A stretch of 18,165 bases of DNA from Bacteroidota bacterium (GTDB lineage: Bacteria; Bacteroidota; Bacteroidia; Chitinophagales; Chitinophagaceae), in contig JAEVZP010000227.1 in NCBI GenBank assembly GCA_023392185.1, forward strand, positions 1 through 18,165, written 5' to 3'. The notes under the pieces were generated by a model. That model was given only the letters and a program-made list of their open reading frames with translations. It ran no database searches and was not told where the DNA came from. Position 1 is the first letter of the stretch. Each line of letters starts with the position of its first letter. Below, one piece after another: positions 1 through 6,387 of this stretch. The position numbers were made by a program, and so were the translations under genes.

Positions 1-34
1 GCGAGACCCTGCCAAAGGCAGGGTGACAAAATAA
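1..34 (-). repeat. Half copy of the cloverleaf/REP-like repeat, cut by the window edge
   Basis: On the minus strand this reads TTATTTTGTCA followed by the hairpin CCCTGCC-TTT-GGCAGGG and GTCTCGC. It is the left half of the elements at 2967-3054 and 3076-3166, in inverted orientation. The loop differs (TTT instead of GAA) while the 7-bp stem is kept. The other half, if present, lies outside the window. Confidence 0.8.
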
Positions 35-101
35 GATACGCACCAGGAGCGTGTTCGAAGGTCTCTATAATCCAGGTTTTAGACGATACACCTGTTCCCC
101 A

Positions 102-131
102 AAATAAAAAACGGCCTCTTTGCAGAAGCCG
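102..131 (-). terminator. Rho-independent terminator of the Ppx/GppA-like gene
   Basis: On the minus strand CGGCTTC-TGCAAA-GAGGCCG forms a 7-bp stem (one G-U pair) with a 6-nt loop, followed directly by TTTTTTATTTT. It starts about 27 bp after the stop codon at 158, as expected for the end of that transcript. Confidence 0.75.
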
Positions 132-157
132 CTTTCCGGAAAATTTCTTCCTAAACG

Positions 158-1180
158 CTATACCGGCAGCCCCAGCAAAAAGCCAATGGTAAAGTTGGCG
201 TCCCAGTCAAACACGAATGTGTCGCAGCCGGTGGCTTCCTGCAAGGCTTTGTAAATCACCAGGCCGGATTTGGTTTTGGCCTTCTCGGATTTATAGAAAG
301 AGGGATCCTGCAAAACGGTGTAACGCTCGTCGCCCTGCCGCACTTCTTTGGCCAGCTCAAACGGCACCCCACCAATGATAAAACAAACCTCGCTTTTCGC
401 CTTCGGAATGGCCGCCGCGCCGCGCTTTACTTCTGCGGCAACGGTTTCGTCGGGCGTACCTTTCTCGTAGTATTTCGCACCCGGCAGCTCAATGGCGCGC
501 AGGGTATTGCCTTCATACCAGCTCACCTTCGTATTTCCGGAACCAATGTCGGCTACAAAAGAATTGTCCACATAAGCCGGGGGCTGCACGCTCTTGAGCG
601 CCAGCTTGCCTTCCTGCTCTGGTGTTACCTGGTTCACCACATAACCCATTTTCTTCAGCTCACTCACGATCGTAGCCGTCTTGGGTTCTTTCTGTGCGCC
701 GCTGGAAATCACAAAGTGCATGTTTTTATTCTGAACCCCGTGGTCAAACATTTTCGCCAGGTATTTTTTCAGTCCGAGGCGAATGTCTTCGGTGGTAGCC
801 AGCCCTTCATACACGAGGCTTTCGCCAAAATCCTTGCTCACCACCTCGTAGTTCCGGTCTTTATCCATCCGCACCACAAACGAGTTGAAGCCCGACGCAC
901 CTACTTCCACCACGCCTTTCAGCGTGCCATTCACCGGCTTGGGGGCCTGATAGGCAAAGGTGCGATGATCGGCAGCAGTGGTTGTTGAGGTAGCCTTTCC
1001 GGAATTTTCGTTGTAGTCAGAACCGGTCGGAGACGTTGTTTGCGTAGTAGATGGCGTTGCACCTGGATCGTCAAAAATGCCTTTTTCAGAGGCAAACCAG
1101 ATAGCGCCCACCAGCGGAATACCGATAATCAGGGCTTTAATGGGCCAGCGCAGGCGCGACCAGGTAGATTGATTTTGCAT
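158..1180 (-). CDS. Membrane-anchored Ppx/GppA-like actin-fold protein
   Basis: A 340-residue protein with one predicted membrane helix near the N-terminus (about residues 14-31) and a Ser/Thr-rich linker (40-70). The remaining domain matches the first half of exopolyphosphatase/pppGpp phosphatase (Ppx/GppA) proteins. A phosphate-1-like strand VVEVGASGFNSFVVRM sits at 90-105, an EQEGKLAL segment (188-195) resembles the EEEARL motif, and a phosphate-2-like VADIGSGNTKVSWY is at 209-222. A GGVP turn lies near 270. Motif order and spacing fit the family. Two points are odd: the first acidic residue is Glu92 where the family usually has Asp, and the C-terminal HD-like domain is missing. Enzymatic activity is therefore uncertain and it may be a nucleotide-sensing or structural relative. 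It lies downstream of the membrane coiled-coil gene on the same strand, 186 bp away. The ATG at 1180 is followed directly by the membrane anchor. Confidence 0.7.
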   Translation of the reverse strand: MQNQSTWSRLRWPIKALIIGIPLVGAIWFASEKGIFDDPGATPSTTQTTSPTGSDYNENSGKATSTTTAADHRTFAYQAPKPVNGTLKGVVEVGASGFNSFVVRMDKDRNYEVVSKDFGESLVYEGLATTEDIRLGLKKYLAKMFDHGVQNKNMHFVISSGAQKEPKTATIVSELKKMGYVVNQVTPEQEGKLALKSVQPPAYVDNSFVADIGSGNTKVSWYEGNTLRAIELPGAKYYEKGTPDETVAAEVKRGAAAIPKAKSEVCFIIGGVPFELAKEVRQGDERYTVLQDPSFYKSEKAKTKSGLVIYKALQEATGCDTFVFDWDANFTIGFLLGLPV

Positions 1181-1280
1181 AAGAAGAGTTGGAGGCAGTG
1201 CCGTTGGAGCTTTCAGCGTTGGAAGCCGTTAGAGCCCTTCGGGCGTTAGATAGCGTAAGAAATGGAAAGTGGATAAAAAG

Positions 1281-1303
1281 GCAAAAATGGTTTTTTACAA
1301 CCA
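1281..1303 (-). terminator. Weak terminator-like hairpin after the coiled-coil gene
   Basis: On the minus strand TGGTT-GTAAAA-AACCA is followed by TTTTTGCCTTTTT. The stem is only 5 bp, so this is weak, but it lies between the two minus-strand genes. It may partly separate their transcripts. Confidence 0.35.
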
Positions 1304-1333
1304 GACTTCCACCCCATTTTTATTCAAAAAGCC

Positions 1334-1365
1334 CATGAAACATGAAACATAACACATGAAACATG
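1334..1365. repeat. Short CATGAAA repeat at the end of the coiled-coil gene
   Basis: CATGAAA occurs at 1334, 1341 and 1355, followed by a final CATG at 1362. The repeat ends one base before the stop codon triplet (1367-1369) of the adjacent minus-strand gene. No function is evident. It could be slippage-prone sequence or a degenerate binding site. Confidence 0.5.
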
Positions 1366-1366
1366 T

Positions 1367-2506
1367 CTAGTCCAGCAGCGTAAACCCTTTGTCCACTTTT
1401 TCGGCTTCGTTCAGCTCATAGCCCGAAGACGCCACCTCGGCTACGTTGAGCTTTTGGAGATGACTGTTTTCGATGCGCGACATAAAGGCATCAAGCTCCT
1501 GCTGACTCGGCGTGCCGCCAATGGTAACCGCCGAGTTTTGATCGAGGAATTCGAGGTTGGAACGGATGGAAGCAATATTTTGGGAAATGGCCGCCGTCGC
1601 TGCGCTCATCGCTTCCTGAAACACCCAGCCGTCTTTGATATTAAACACTTCGGCGAGGCCGTCGGTAGCGCTTTTCATTTTGTTGGTCGCTTCCAGCTTT
1701 TTCTGCAAAATGCTGATGGAAGAATCCAGCGTGCTCACGTAGATGCGCGCCGCGCTTTCATTGTCTTTCAACACCTCAATCACCTTGGCAAACTGGTTGG
1801 CATACTGCGCGTAGCTGCGGGCGTTTTGCTCTTCGGCTTCGCCTTCTTTACCCAGGAGAAATGCTTTGGTGCGGGTTTCTTTTGCGTCGCGGCGGGCGGC
1901 GCTTTCGCGTTGGGTGTCGCCGGACTTTTGCGCCGAATCAGCTTTGGTTTCCAGCTCAGCGGCCTGTGTGGTAAAGCGCTTGGCATGGGTGTATTTGGCC
2001 GTAGCCGACTGATGCGCCGCCTGTCCGCTTTGAATCATATCGATGCGCACACCGTCCACATGCGCAATTTTATCTTTTACCCGCTTCAGCGTGTCTTTGG
2101 CTTCGCGGAGCAACAATTGCAGCGATTCAATCGGGTTGCGCCGCACAATTTGTTTTTCGCCTTTAAACAGAATCATCGTTCCCAGCCGGTGCAGAAACGA
2201 AATAATCTTCGGCGCGAGCATCACCAGAATCAGGATGACGATGGAGAAAATAACGATCCGCATCGTTTTCTCCACCATGGTCAGGATGGAGTTGATATTG
2301 GATGCAAACCAGTAGGCCGCCCCCAGGATCAGGGCCCAGAAAACGATTGTAGCAAACGTGCTTCTGGGTTTTGCGGTTCCGGTAGTATCGGATGAAGTGC
2401 TGCCAACCGAGGGAATCCGGTCGCCCAGCACCTGGAAAATCGGCAGTTGGTTGCGCAGTTCTGCCGGAATGGTGGCCGGCATGTTTTTAAAATCGGAAGT
2501 CGCCAT
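1367..2506 (-). CDS. Two-helix membrane protein with long C-terminal coiled coil
   Basis: A 379-residue protein not assigned to a named family. Residues 1-50 are soluble and rich in Ser/Thr/Pro near the end. Two hydrophobic helices follow at about 51-70 and 83-105. From about 125 to 325 the sequence is a highly charged Ala/Gln/Glu/Lys/Arg helix with heptad character, then a short C-terminal tail. The length and charge pattern of the helical part recall PspA-like proteins, but PspA has no membrane-spanning pair, so this is only a resemblance. The frame is open upstream to an ATG at 2611. I place the start at the ATG at 2506, because the extension is basic, low-complexity and overlaps a likely promoter and a TTTCCGGAAA palindrome. 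The next gene on the strand encodes a membrane-anchored Ppx/GppA-like protein, so the two may act together at the inner membrane. Confidence 0.7.
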   Translation of the reverse strand: MATSDFKNMPATIPAELRNQLPIFQVLGDRIPSVGSTSSDTTGTAKPRSTFATIVFWALILGAAYWFASNINSILTMVEKTMRIVIFSIVILILVMLAPKIISFLHRLGTMILFKGEKQIVRRNPIESLQLLLREAKDTLKRVKDKIAHVDGVRIDMIQSGQAAHQSATAKYTHAKRFTTQAAELETKADSAQKSGDTQRESAARRDAKETRTKAFLLGKEGEAEEQNARSYAQYANQFAKVIEVLKDNESAARIYVSTLDSSISILQKKLEATNKMKSATDGLAEVFNIKDGWVFQEAMSAATAAISQNIASIRSNLEFLDQNSAVTIGGTPSQQELDAFMSRIENSHLQKLNVAEVASSGYELNEAEKVDKGFTLLD

Positions 2507-2590
2507 ACGCGTGGTTTTTGGAGGAGAGAGAAAGCGATGCAGCAGCGCCGCATTTCCGGAAAAACAGTCTCCGGGATGCCTGCGCGGACT

Positions 2591-2622
2591 CAAATATTGT
2601 TCCCGCCTCACAATATTACAAT
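2591..2622 (-). promoter_or_regulatory. Possible Bacteroidota-type promoter for the coiled-coil gene
   Basis: On the minus strand AATATTTG (2598-2591) differs from the -7 consensus TAnnTTTG at one fixed base. It is preceded after 20 bp by ATTG (2622-2619), close to the -33 TTTG element. Transcription would start about 80 nt before the ATG at 2506. This also argues against translation from the upstream ATG at 2611. Confidence 0.35.
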
Positions 2623-2683
2623 TTGCCTGCCATGTAGGAGGTTACGACAGTTCAAAGCGAGAGCGAATTTTCCCCAAATTCCG

Positions 2684-2738
2684 GGACCTGACAGGTGAAG
2701 GGCGGAATGAAATGGAAGTCGCAGCACCTGTCAGGTCC
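2684..2738. repeat. Inverted pair of ACCTnnnAGGT units, copy A
   Basis: GGACCTGACAGGTG (2684-2697) and CACCTGTCAGGTCC (2725-2738) are perfect 14-bp reverse complements separated by 27 bp. Each half is itself a near-palindrome ACCT-nnn-AGGT. No U-tract follows on either strand, so this is not a standard terminator. Confidence 0.85.
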
Positions 2739-2794
2739 GAAACACAACATTCGGAAACCGGGGTTTCCGGAAAATCTTAACTGCAAACGACACT

Positions 2795-2833
2795 GACCTG
2801 ACAGGCATCCTCCGCTACGGACCTGTCAGGTCC
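2795..2833. repeat. Inverted pair of ACCTnnnAGGT units, copy B
   Basis: GACCTGACAGG (2795-2805) pairs with CCTGTCAGGTC (2822-2832), an 11-bp perfect inverted repeat with a 16-bp spacer. The right half lies in GGACCTGTCAGGTCC (2819-2833), a 15-bp palindrome with one central base. Same design and same core sequence as copy A 100 bp to the left. Confidence 0.85.
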
Positions 2834-2834
2834 A

Positions 2835-2852
2835 AAAATTTCCGGAAATTTT
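2835..2852. repeat. 18-bp perfect palindrome centred on TTCCGGAA
   Basis: AAAATTTCCGGAAATTTT is a perfect 18-bp palindrome, the longest extension of the dispersed TTTCCGGAAA motif in this window. It abuts repeat pair B and lies in non-coding sequence. It could bind a dimeric protein or simply be an extended instance of the genome-wide motif. Confidence 0.85.
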
Positions 2853-2966
2853 ACGCGTCTTATGCCGTTTGGATACCCAATCCACATATCATTGGTCATA
2901 CTGAAACTCCTGTCTCTGGCGGAAACAGCATTCAGTAGTGTGTCACGGTAGGAGCGTTTTAGACCG

Positions 2967-3054
2967 TATTATTTTGTCACCCTGCCGAAAGACAGGGTCT
3001 CACAATCTTGCCTTTTTCTGAGATTCCGCCTCCCGGCGGAATGACAAAATAATA
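2967..3054 (+). repeat. Cloverleaf-like intergenic repeat, unit 1
   Basis: An 88-bp element bounded by perfect 13-bp inverted repeats, TATTATTTTGTCA (2967-2979) and TGACAAAATAATA (3042-3054). Inside are hairpin A (CCCTG 2980-2984 with CAGGG 2993-2997), a central TCTCA (2998-3002) with TGAGA (3019-3023), and hairpin B (ATTCCGCC 3023-3030 with GGCGGAAT 3035-3042). An outer stem plus three arms gives a cloverleaf-like fold. There is no coding capacity. It resembles REP/MITE-type dispersed repeats; no RAYT or transposase gene is present in the window. Confidence 0.85.
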
Positions 3055-3075
3055 GAGGACTGTTACTGAGTCTTT

Positions 3076-3166
3076 TTTGTTTTGTCACCCTGCCGAAGGC
3101 AGGGTCTCACGGGTAATCTGGTGACTCTTCCTGAGATTCCGCCTCCCGGCGGAATGACAAAACAAA
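3076..3166 (+). repeat. Cloverleaf-like intergenic repeat, unit 2
   Basis: A 91-bp second copy, 21 bp after unit 1 and in the same orientation. The ends TTTGTTTTGTCA (3076-3087) and TGACAAAACAAA (3155-3166) match each other perfectly although they differ from the ends of unit 1. Hairpin A is ACCCTGCC/GGCAGGGT (3087-3094, 3098-3105), the central arm is TCTCA/TGAGA (3105-3109, 3132-3136), and hairpin B is ATTCCGCC/GGCGGAAT (3136-3143, 3148-3155). The loop of the central arm is unrelated in sequence to that of unit 1. Confidence 0.85.
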
Positions 3167-3196
3167 GAGCGTGGAATACTCAAAAAAGGAGCGAAG

Positions 3197-3250
3197 GACA
3201 AAACAAGTGACCTCTGAGATCCCGCCTCCCGGCGAGCTGACAAAACAAAG
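3197..3250 (+). repeat. Degenerate third copy of the cloverleaf repeat
   Basis: CTGAGATCCCGCCTCCCGGC (3214-3233), followed by GAGCTGACAAAACAAAG, matches the right half of units 1 and 2, but hairpin B is eroded to CGCC/GGCG. The left half is missing; only GGACAAAACAAG is seen at 3197-3208. It looks like a decaying copy. Confidence 0.7.
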
Positions 3251-3294
3251 GAAAATCAGGCGATAGCGCGATTTCTTACGTCCACCCTTTCCCC

Positions 3295-3333
3295 ATAAAA
3301 AAACCTATAAGGTTTTTGAAACCTTATAGGTTT
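3295..3333 (-). terminator. Terminator of the GH3/beta-lactamase gene
   Basis: AAACCTATAAGGTTT (3301-3315) and AAACCTTATAGGTTT (3319-3333) form a perfect 15-bp stem with a 3-nt loop. On the minus strand the stem runs into seven T residues (3303-3297). It begins about 30 bp after the stop codon at 3364. Each arm is also an ACCT-nnn-AGGT unit, the same architecture as the repeats at 2684-2833. Confidence 0.85.
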
Positions 3334-3363
3334 GGGTATTTCATTTCCGGAAAAATCCGCCCT

Positions 3364-6324
3364 TTACCGCTTCACCTTCGGCAAATCAAAGGCTTCATAC
3401 ACGCGGTCCTGCGCTTCGGTGCGCACGCTCAGCTTGGTAATCAGGCTATTCTCGGCGCTGGGGTGCACGCGGTTGGAAAGAAATACAAACACAATTCCGG
3501 TTTCCGGGTCGGCCCAGGCACAGGTGCCGGTAAATCCGGTGTGACCAAAGGTTTTGGCACTCGCGCGGTCGCTGGTCGTTACCGCGTCAGTACCGCGATC
3601 TGGTTTATCAAAGCCCAGGCCGCGCCGCGACGCCGTGCTGCCGTAGGCCGTAAACCGGTCGATCGTTTCTTTTTTCAGAAAGCGCTTGCCGTTGTAGGTG
3701 CCGCCGTTGAGCAGCATCTGAAAAATCACCGCTACCTCGCCCGCCGTGGAAAAAATACCGGCGTGGCCCGCCACGCCGCCCATCATGGCCGCGCCCTGGT
3801 CGTGCACCGTGCCCCACACGAGGCTGCCGCGCCACAACTGATCGTTTTCGGTGGGTGCAATCTCGGTTTTGGGGAAACGGCTGAGGGGATTGAAACCAGT
3901 GTACTTCAACCCCAGCGGACCATAGAATTTCTCTCCCAGATACTTCGGCATCGGCATTCCGGAAACTTTTTCCACAATAGCCCACAGAAAGTAAAAATCG
4001 TTGTCGCTATACACGTATTTTCCGGGATTGCGCAAGGGCGAATCGTAGATTTTCTTCCAGATCGAATCGCGGTAATCGTTGCGGATAAAAAGGTCATCGC
4101 TTACCTGTCCTTCAAAACCTTTTTGGCGCGTGCCTCGATAGGCCAGAGCACTGTTCTGACCGGTGCTGTCTTTGGTGCTTTTCCAAAACGGAATATAGGC
4201 CACCAGCCCGGCGCGGTGCAGCAAGAGGTCGCGCACGCGAATGCCTTCTTTGTCGGTGCCGCGCGCTTCGGGCAGATACTGCCCAATCGTACCGTCCAGC
4301 GACAGCTTGCCGTCCTCGGTCAGCTTCATCACCGCCAGGTTGGTAGCAATCACTTTAGTCAAAGAAGCTACGTCGTAAATGGTGTTTTGCGTCACCGCCG
4401 GAGCCGCCGGTCCATAAGATGTTTTGCCGACACTCAAATCCAAGAACACTTTACCGTTGCGCGCGGCCAGCACGCGGCATCCCGGAAACGCGCCCCGCCC
4501 AATGGCGGCCCCAATCTCCCGGCTCAGCGCCGAAAGGCGCTCGGGGCGCAGCACGCCGGCTTCATCGTAGCTCGCTGGTTGCAGGTTGGCCGGCAGCTTA
4601 CCGGGCGACATGGGTATCGGGTCAACGATAGCGGGCAAGGTCGCGCCGGTTTTGGCCTCCGGACACGGTGTTACGGGCAGTTTGCCTTTGGCGGGAAGAG
4701 CCCCAAAAATCACCTGGGCCGCCGTGCGCTGACTGAACGAATCTTCTTCGTAAGTAATCAGTCCGCTGCCGGTTTTGCACAGGTCTTTGATGGCGTAGGC
4801 GTTGCCCATCACCACCAGCAACGCTTTTTCGTCGGTTTGTATTTGAGAAAGAAAAGCCATCGCGCCCGCGTCCAGCTCGTAGTTGTTGGCCGGGGTGCGG
4901 CTGATGCCGTGGATGCCCACGATTACCGCGTCGTAGCGGTCGGTTTGGCGGAGCAAAGCGTTGGCGGTTGCGGTTGTGCTGCCTTTGGGCAAATACCGGA
5001 TTTCCAGATTCGCTTTCAGGCTGTCGCGCAGGGATTCGTAGAGGGTGGTGGGCGCGGCGGCGTTGACGGCAAAATAGCCCACGCGCGACCCTTTCTGCCG
5101 AATGGTGCTCAGCGCGCGGTTGCTGCCCCCGAAAAGCGTAATGGCGCCTTCGGAAATCTCGCGGCGCAATTGGGCCGTGCTGCGGTTGAGGTCGGCGGTA
5201 ATGCCCACGGTGGAAACCGGCTGCCAGTTGGCCAGTCCGGCGTTGTATTTCGCGGCCAGAATTTTCTTCACGCTTTCTTCCAGGCGGCCCTGCGAGATGC
5301 GACCGTCTTTCAGTGCGGCTTCAATCAGCGCCGTACCCGCCGGAACATCCTGCGAAAAAAGCAACACATCGTTTCCGGCCATAAAGGCTTTGAGGTCTAT
5401 CTCGCCCGGCGACAAGAACTTGGTGATGCCGTCCATATTCAGCGCATCGGTGAAAACCAGTCCTTTAAAACCCAAATCATTTTTTAGCACGCCGGTAATA
5501 ATGCTGTGCGAAATGGTGGCGGGTAGTTTGGGCGTTTTCTCCAGTGCCGGTACTTCCAAGTGCGAAATCATGGCGCTTTGCACCCCCGCGCGAATGAGCT
5601 GGCGGAACGGGTAAAACTCAATATCGTCCAGCTCGGCGCGGCTGCCTTTGATTACCGGCAGGTCTTTATGGGAATCCACACTCGTGTTGCCGTGGCCGGG
5701 AAAATGCTTCGCGCAGGCCATCACGCCGTTGTTTTGCAGGCCCTTCATATAGGCAATGCCCATGCGGGAAACCTCTTTTTTATCTTCCCCAAACGAGCGC
5801 GTGTTGATTACCGGATTTTCCGGATTGTTGTTCACGTCAATGTCGGGCGCAAAATCAATGTGCACGCCCATCCGGCGGCATTGCGCCGCAATCGCGGCAC
5901 CCATGCGGTACATCAGCGCCGAGTCGCGCGTGGCGCCCAGCATCATCTGCCTCGGATAATTCTGCACGCTGTCCAGCCGCATCCCGAGGCCCCATTCGGC
6001 ATCCATCGCCAGGAGCAGGGGCACGGGGGCCATTTGTTGGTATTTATTGGTGAGCACGGCCTGCCGCACTGGTCCGCCCTGCATGAAAATGAGTCCGCCC
6101 ACCTGTCCGCTTTGCACCAGCGGAGTAATTTTCTCATCGTTGAAGTTTTTGCCGCCGCTGTAGGCCGCCACCATAAACAGCTGGCCGATGCGCTGCCGGG
6201 GCGTCAGGCGGTTGTACACACTGTCCACCCAGCGTTTTTGCTGTTGGGAATAAGCGGGTTGTGCGGCGGCTTCCCCAAAAATCAAAGCGGCACAAAAAAC
6301 AAATAAGAAGCGCATTTTAGACAT
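3364..6324 (-). CDS. NagZ-type GH3 beta-N-acetylhexosaminidase fused to a beta-lactamase-fold serine hydrolase
   Basis: A 986-residue envelope protein with an N-terminal signal peptide (residues 4-21, cleavage near AAA-QP). The GH3 catalytic domain spans about 35-365, with KHFPGHGNTSVDSH at 206-219 (the Asp217-His219 dyad typical of NagZ-like enzymes) and FTDALNMDGI at 291-300, Asp293 being the expected nucleophile. A second alpha/beta domain (about 385-555) resembles the GH3 C-terminal domain. From about 590 to 975 is a class C beta-lactamase/penicillin-binding fold: SLTK at 654-657, YSDND at 772-776 and HTG at 928-930. Families with this fusion are common in Bacteroidota, and the domains suggest removal of GlcNAc from murein plus peptide hydrolysis. 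The hydrolase half could be an esterase, amidase or peptidase. Start may be 6324 (MSKMRF) or 6315 (MRF); the nearby promoter box favours 6315. It is divergent from mutL. Confidence 0.9.
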   Translation of the reverse strand: MSKMRFLFVFCAALIFGEAAAQPAYSQQQKRWVDSVYNRLTPRQRIGQLFMVAAYSGGKNFNDEKITPLVQSGQVGGLIFMQGGPVRQAVLTNKYQQMAPVPLLLAMDAEWGLGMRLDSVQNYPRQMMLGATRDSALMYRMGAAIAAQCRRMGVHIDFAPDIDVNNNPENPVINTRSFGEDKKEVSRMGIAYMKGLQNNGVMACAKHFPGHGNTSVDSHKDLPVIKGSRAELDDIEFYPFRQLIRAGVQSAMISHLEVPALEKTPKLPATISHSIITGVLKNDLGFKGLVFTDALNMDGITKFLSPGEIDLKAFMAGNDVLLFSQDVPAGTALIEAALKDGRISQGRLEESVKKILAAKYNAGLANWQPVSTVGITADLNRSTAQLRREISEGAITLFGGSNRALSTIRQKGSRVGYFAVNAAAPTTLYESLRDSLKANLEIRYLPKGSTTATANALLRQTDRYDAVIVGIHGISRTPANNYELDAGAMAFLSQIQTDEKALLVVMGNAYAIKDLCKTGSGLITYEEDSFSQRTAAQVIFGALPAKGKLPVTPCPEAKTGATLPAIVDPIPMSPGKLPANLQPASYDEAGVLRPERLSALSREIGAAIGRGAFPGCRVLAARNGKVFLDLSVGKTSYGPAAPAVTQNTIYDVASLTKVIATNLAVMKLTEDGKLSLDGTIGQYLPEARGTDKEGIRVRDLLLHRAGLVAYIPFWKSTKDSTGQNSALAYRGTRQKGFEGQVSDDLFIRNDYRDSIWKKIYDSPLRNPGKYVYSDNDFYFLWAIVEKVSGMPMPKYLGEKFYGPLGLKYTGFNPLSRFPKTEIAPTENDQLWRGSLVWGTVHDQGAAMMGGVAGHAGIFSTAGEVAVIFQMLLNGGTYNGKRFLKKETIDRFTAYGSTASRRGLGFDKPDRGTDAVTTSDRASAKTFGHTGFTGTCAWADPETGIVFVFLSNRVHPSAENSLITKLSVRTEAQDRVYEAFDLPKVKR

Positions 6325-6329
6325 TCGGG

Positions 6330-6337
6330 CAAAAATA
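6330..6337 (-). promoter_or_regulatory. -7 box TATTTTTG for the GH3/beta-lactamase gene
   Basis: The minus strand reads TATTTTTG, a full match to TAnnTTTG. It ends 5 nt before the first possible start codon (6324), so the transcript is either leaderless or translation begins at the second ATG (6315). No TTTG is found at the usual -33 distance. Confidence 0.55.
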
Positions 6338-6354
6338 AGGAAACGGCTCCGGCG

Positions 6355-6362
6355 TACTTTTG
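6355..6362 (+). promoter_or_regulatory. -7 box TACTTTTG for mutL
   Basis: TACTTTTG matches TAnnTTTG exactly and lies 25 nt before the GTG start of mutL, implying a leader of about 20 nt. It is only 17 bp from the oppositely oriented box of the divergent gene, so the two promoters overlap back to back. Confidence 0.55.
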
Positions 6363-6387
6363 CACTCCTGTTAATGTTGCCTTTGCT

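Noticed and set aside
1454..2395. A 313-codon frame antisense to the coiled-coil gene
   Set aside because: Low-complexity Phe/Arg/His-rich product with no recognisable domain; the opposite strand shows membrane helices and heptads.
2507..2611. N-terminal extension of the coiled-coil protein to an ATG at 2611
   Set aside because: The extension is basic and low-complexity, overlaps a probable promoter and a TTTCCGGAAA site, and adds nothing domain-like.
2967..3166. tRNA genes, because of the cloverleaf shape and ~90-bp size
   Set aside because: No T-loop GTTCRA, no D-loop signature, no 7-bp acceptor with CCA context; the outer stem is A/T-rich and 12-13 bp long.
2967..3250. Possible CRISPR array
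   Set aside because: There are only two and a half units with multi-arm symmetry, no regular short repeat/spacer alternation and no cas gene.
3316..5487. A 723-codon open frame on the plus strand, antisense to the GH3/beta-lactamase gene
   Set aside because: The minus-strand frame has clear catalytic motifs throughout. The antisense product is rich in Arg, His, Gly and Ala with no domain, as expected of a shadow frame in GC-rich coding DNA.
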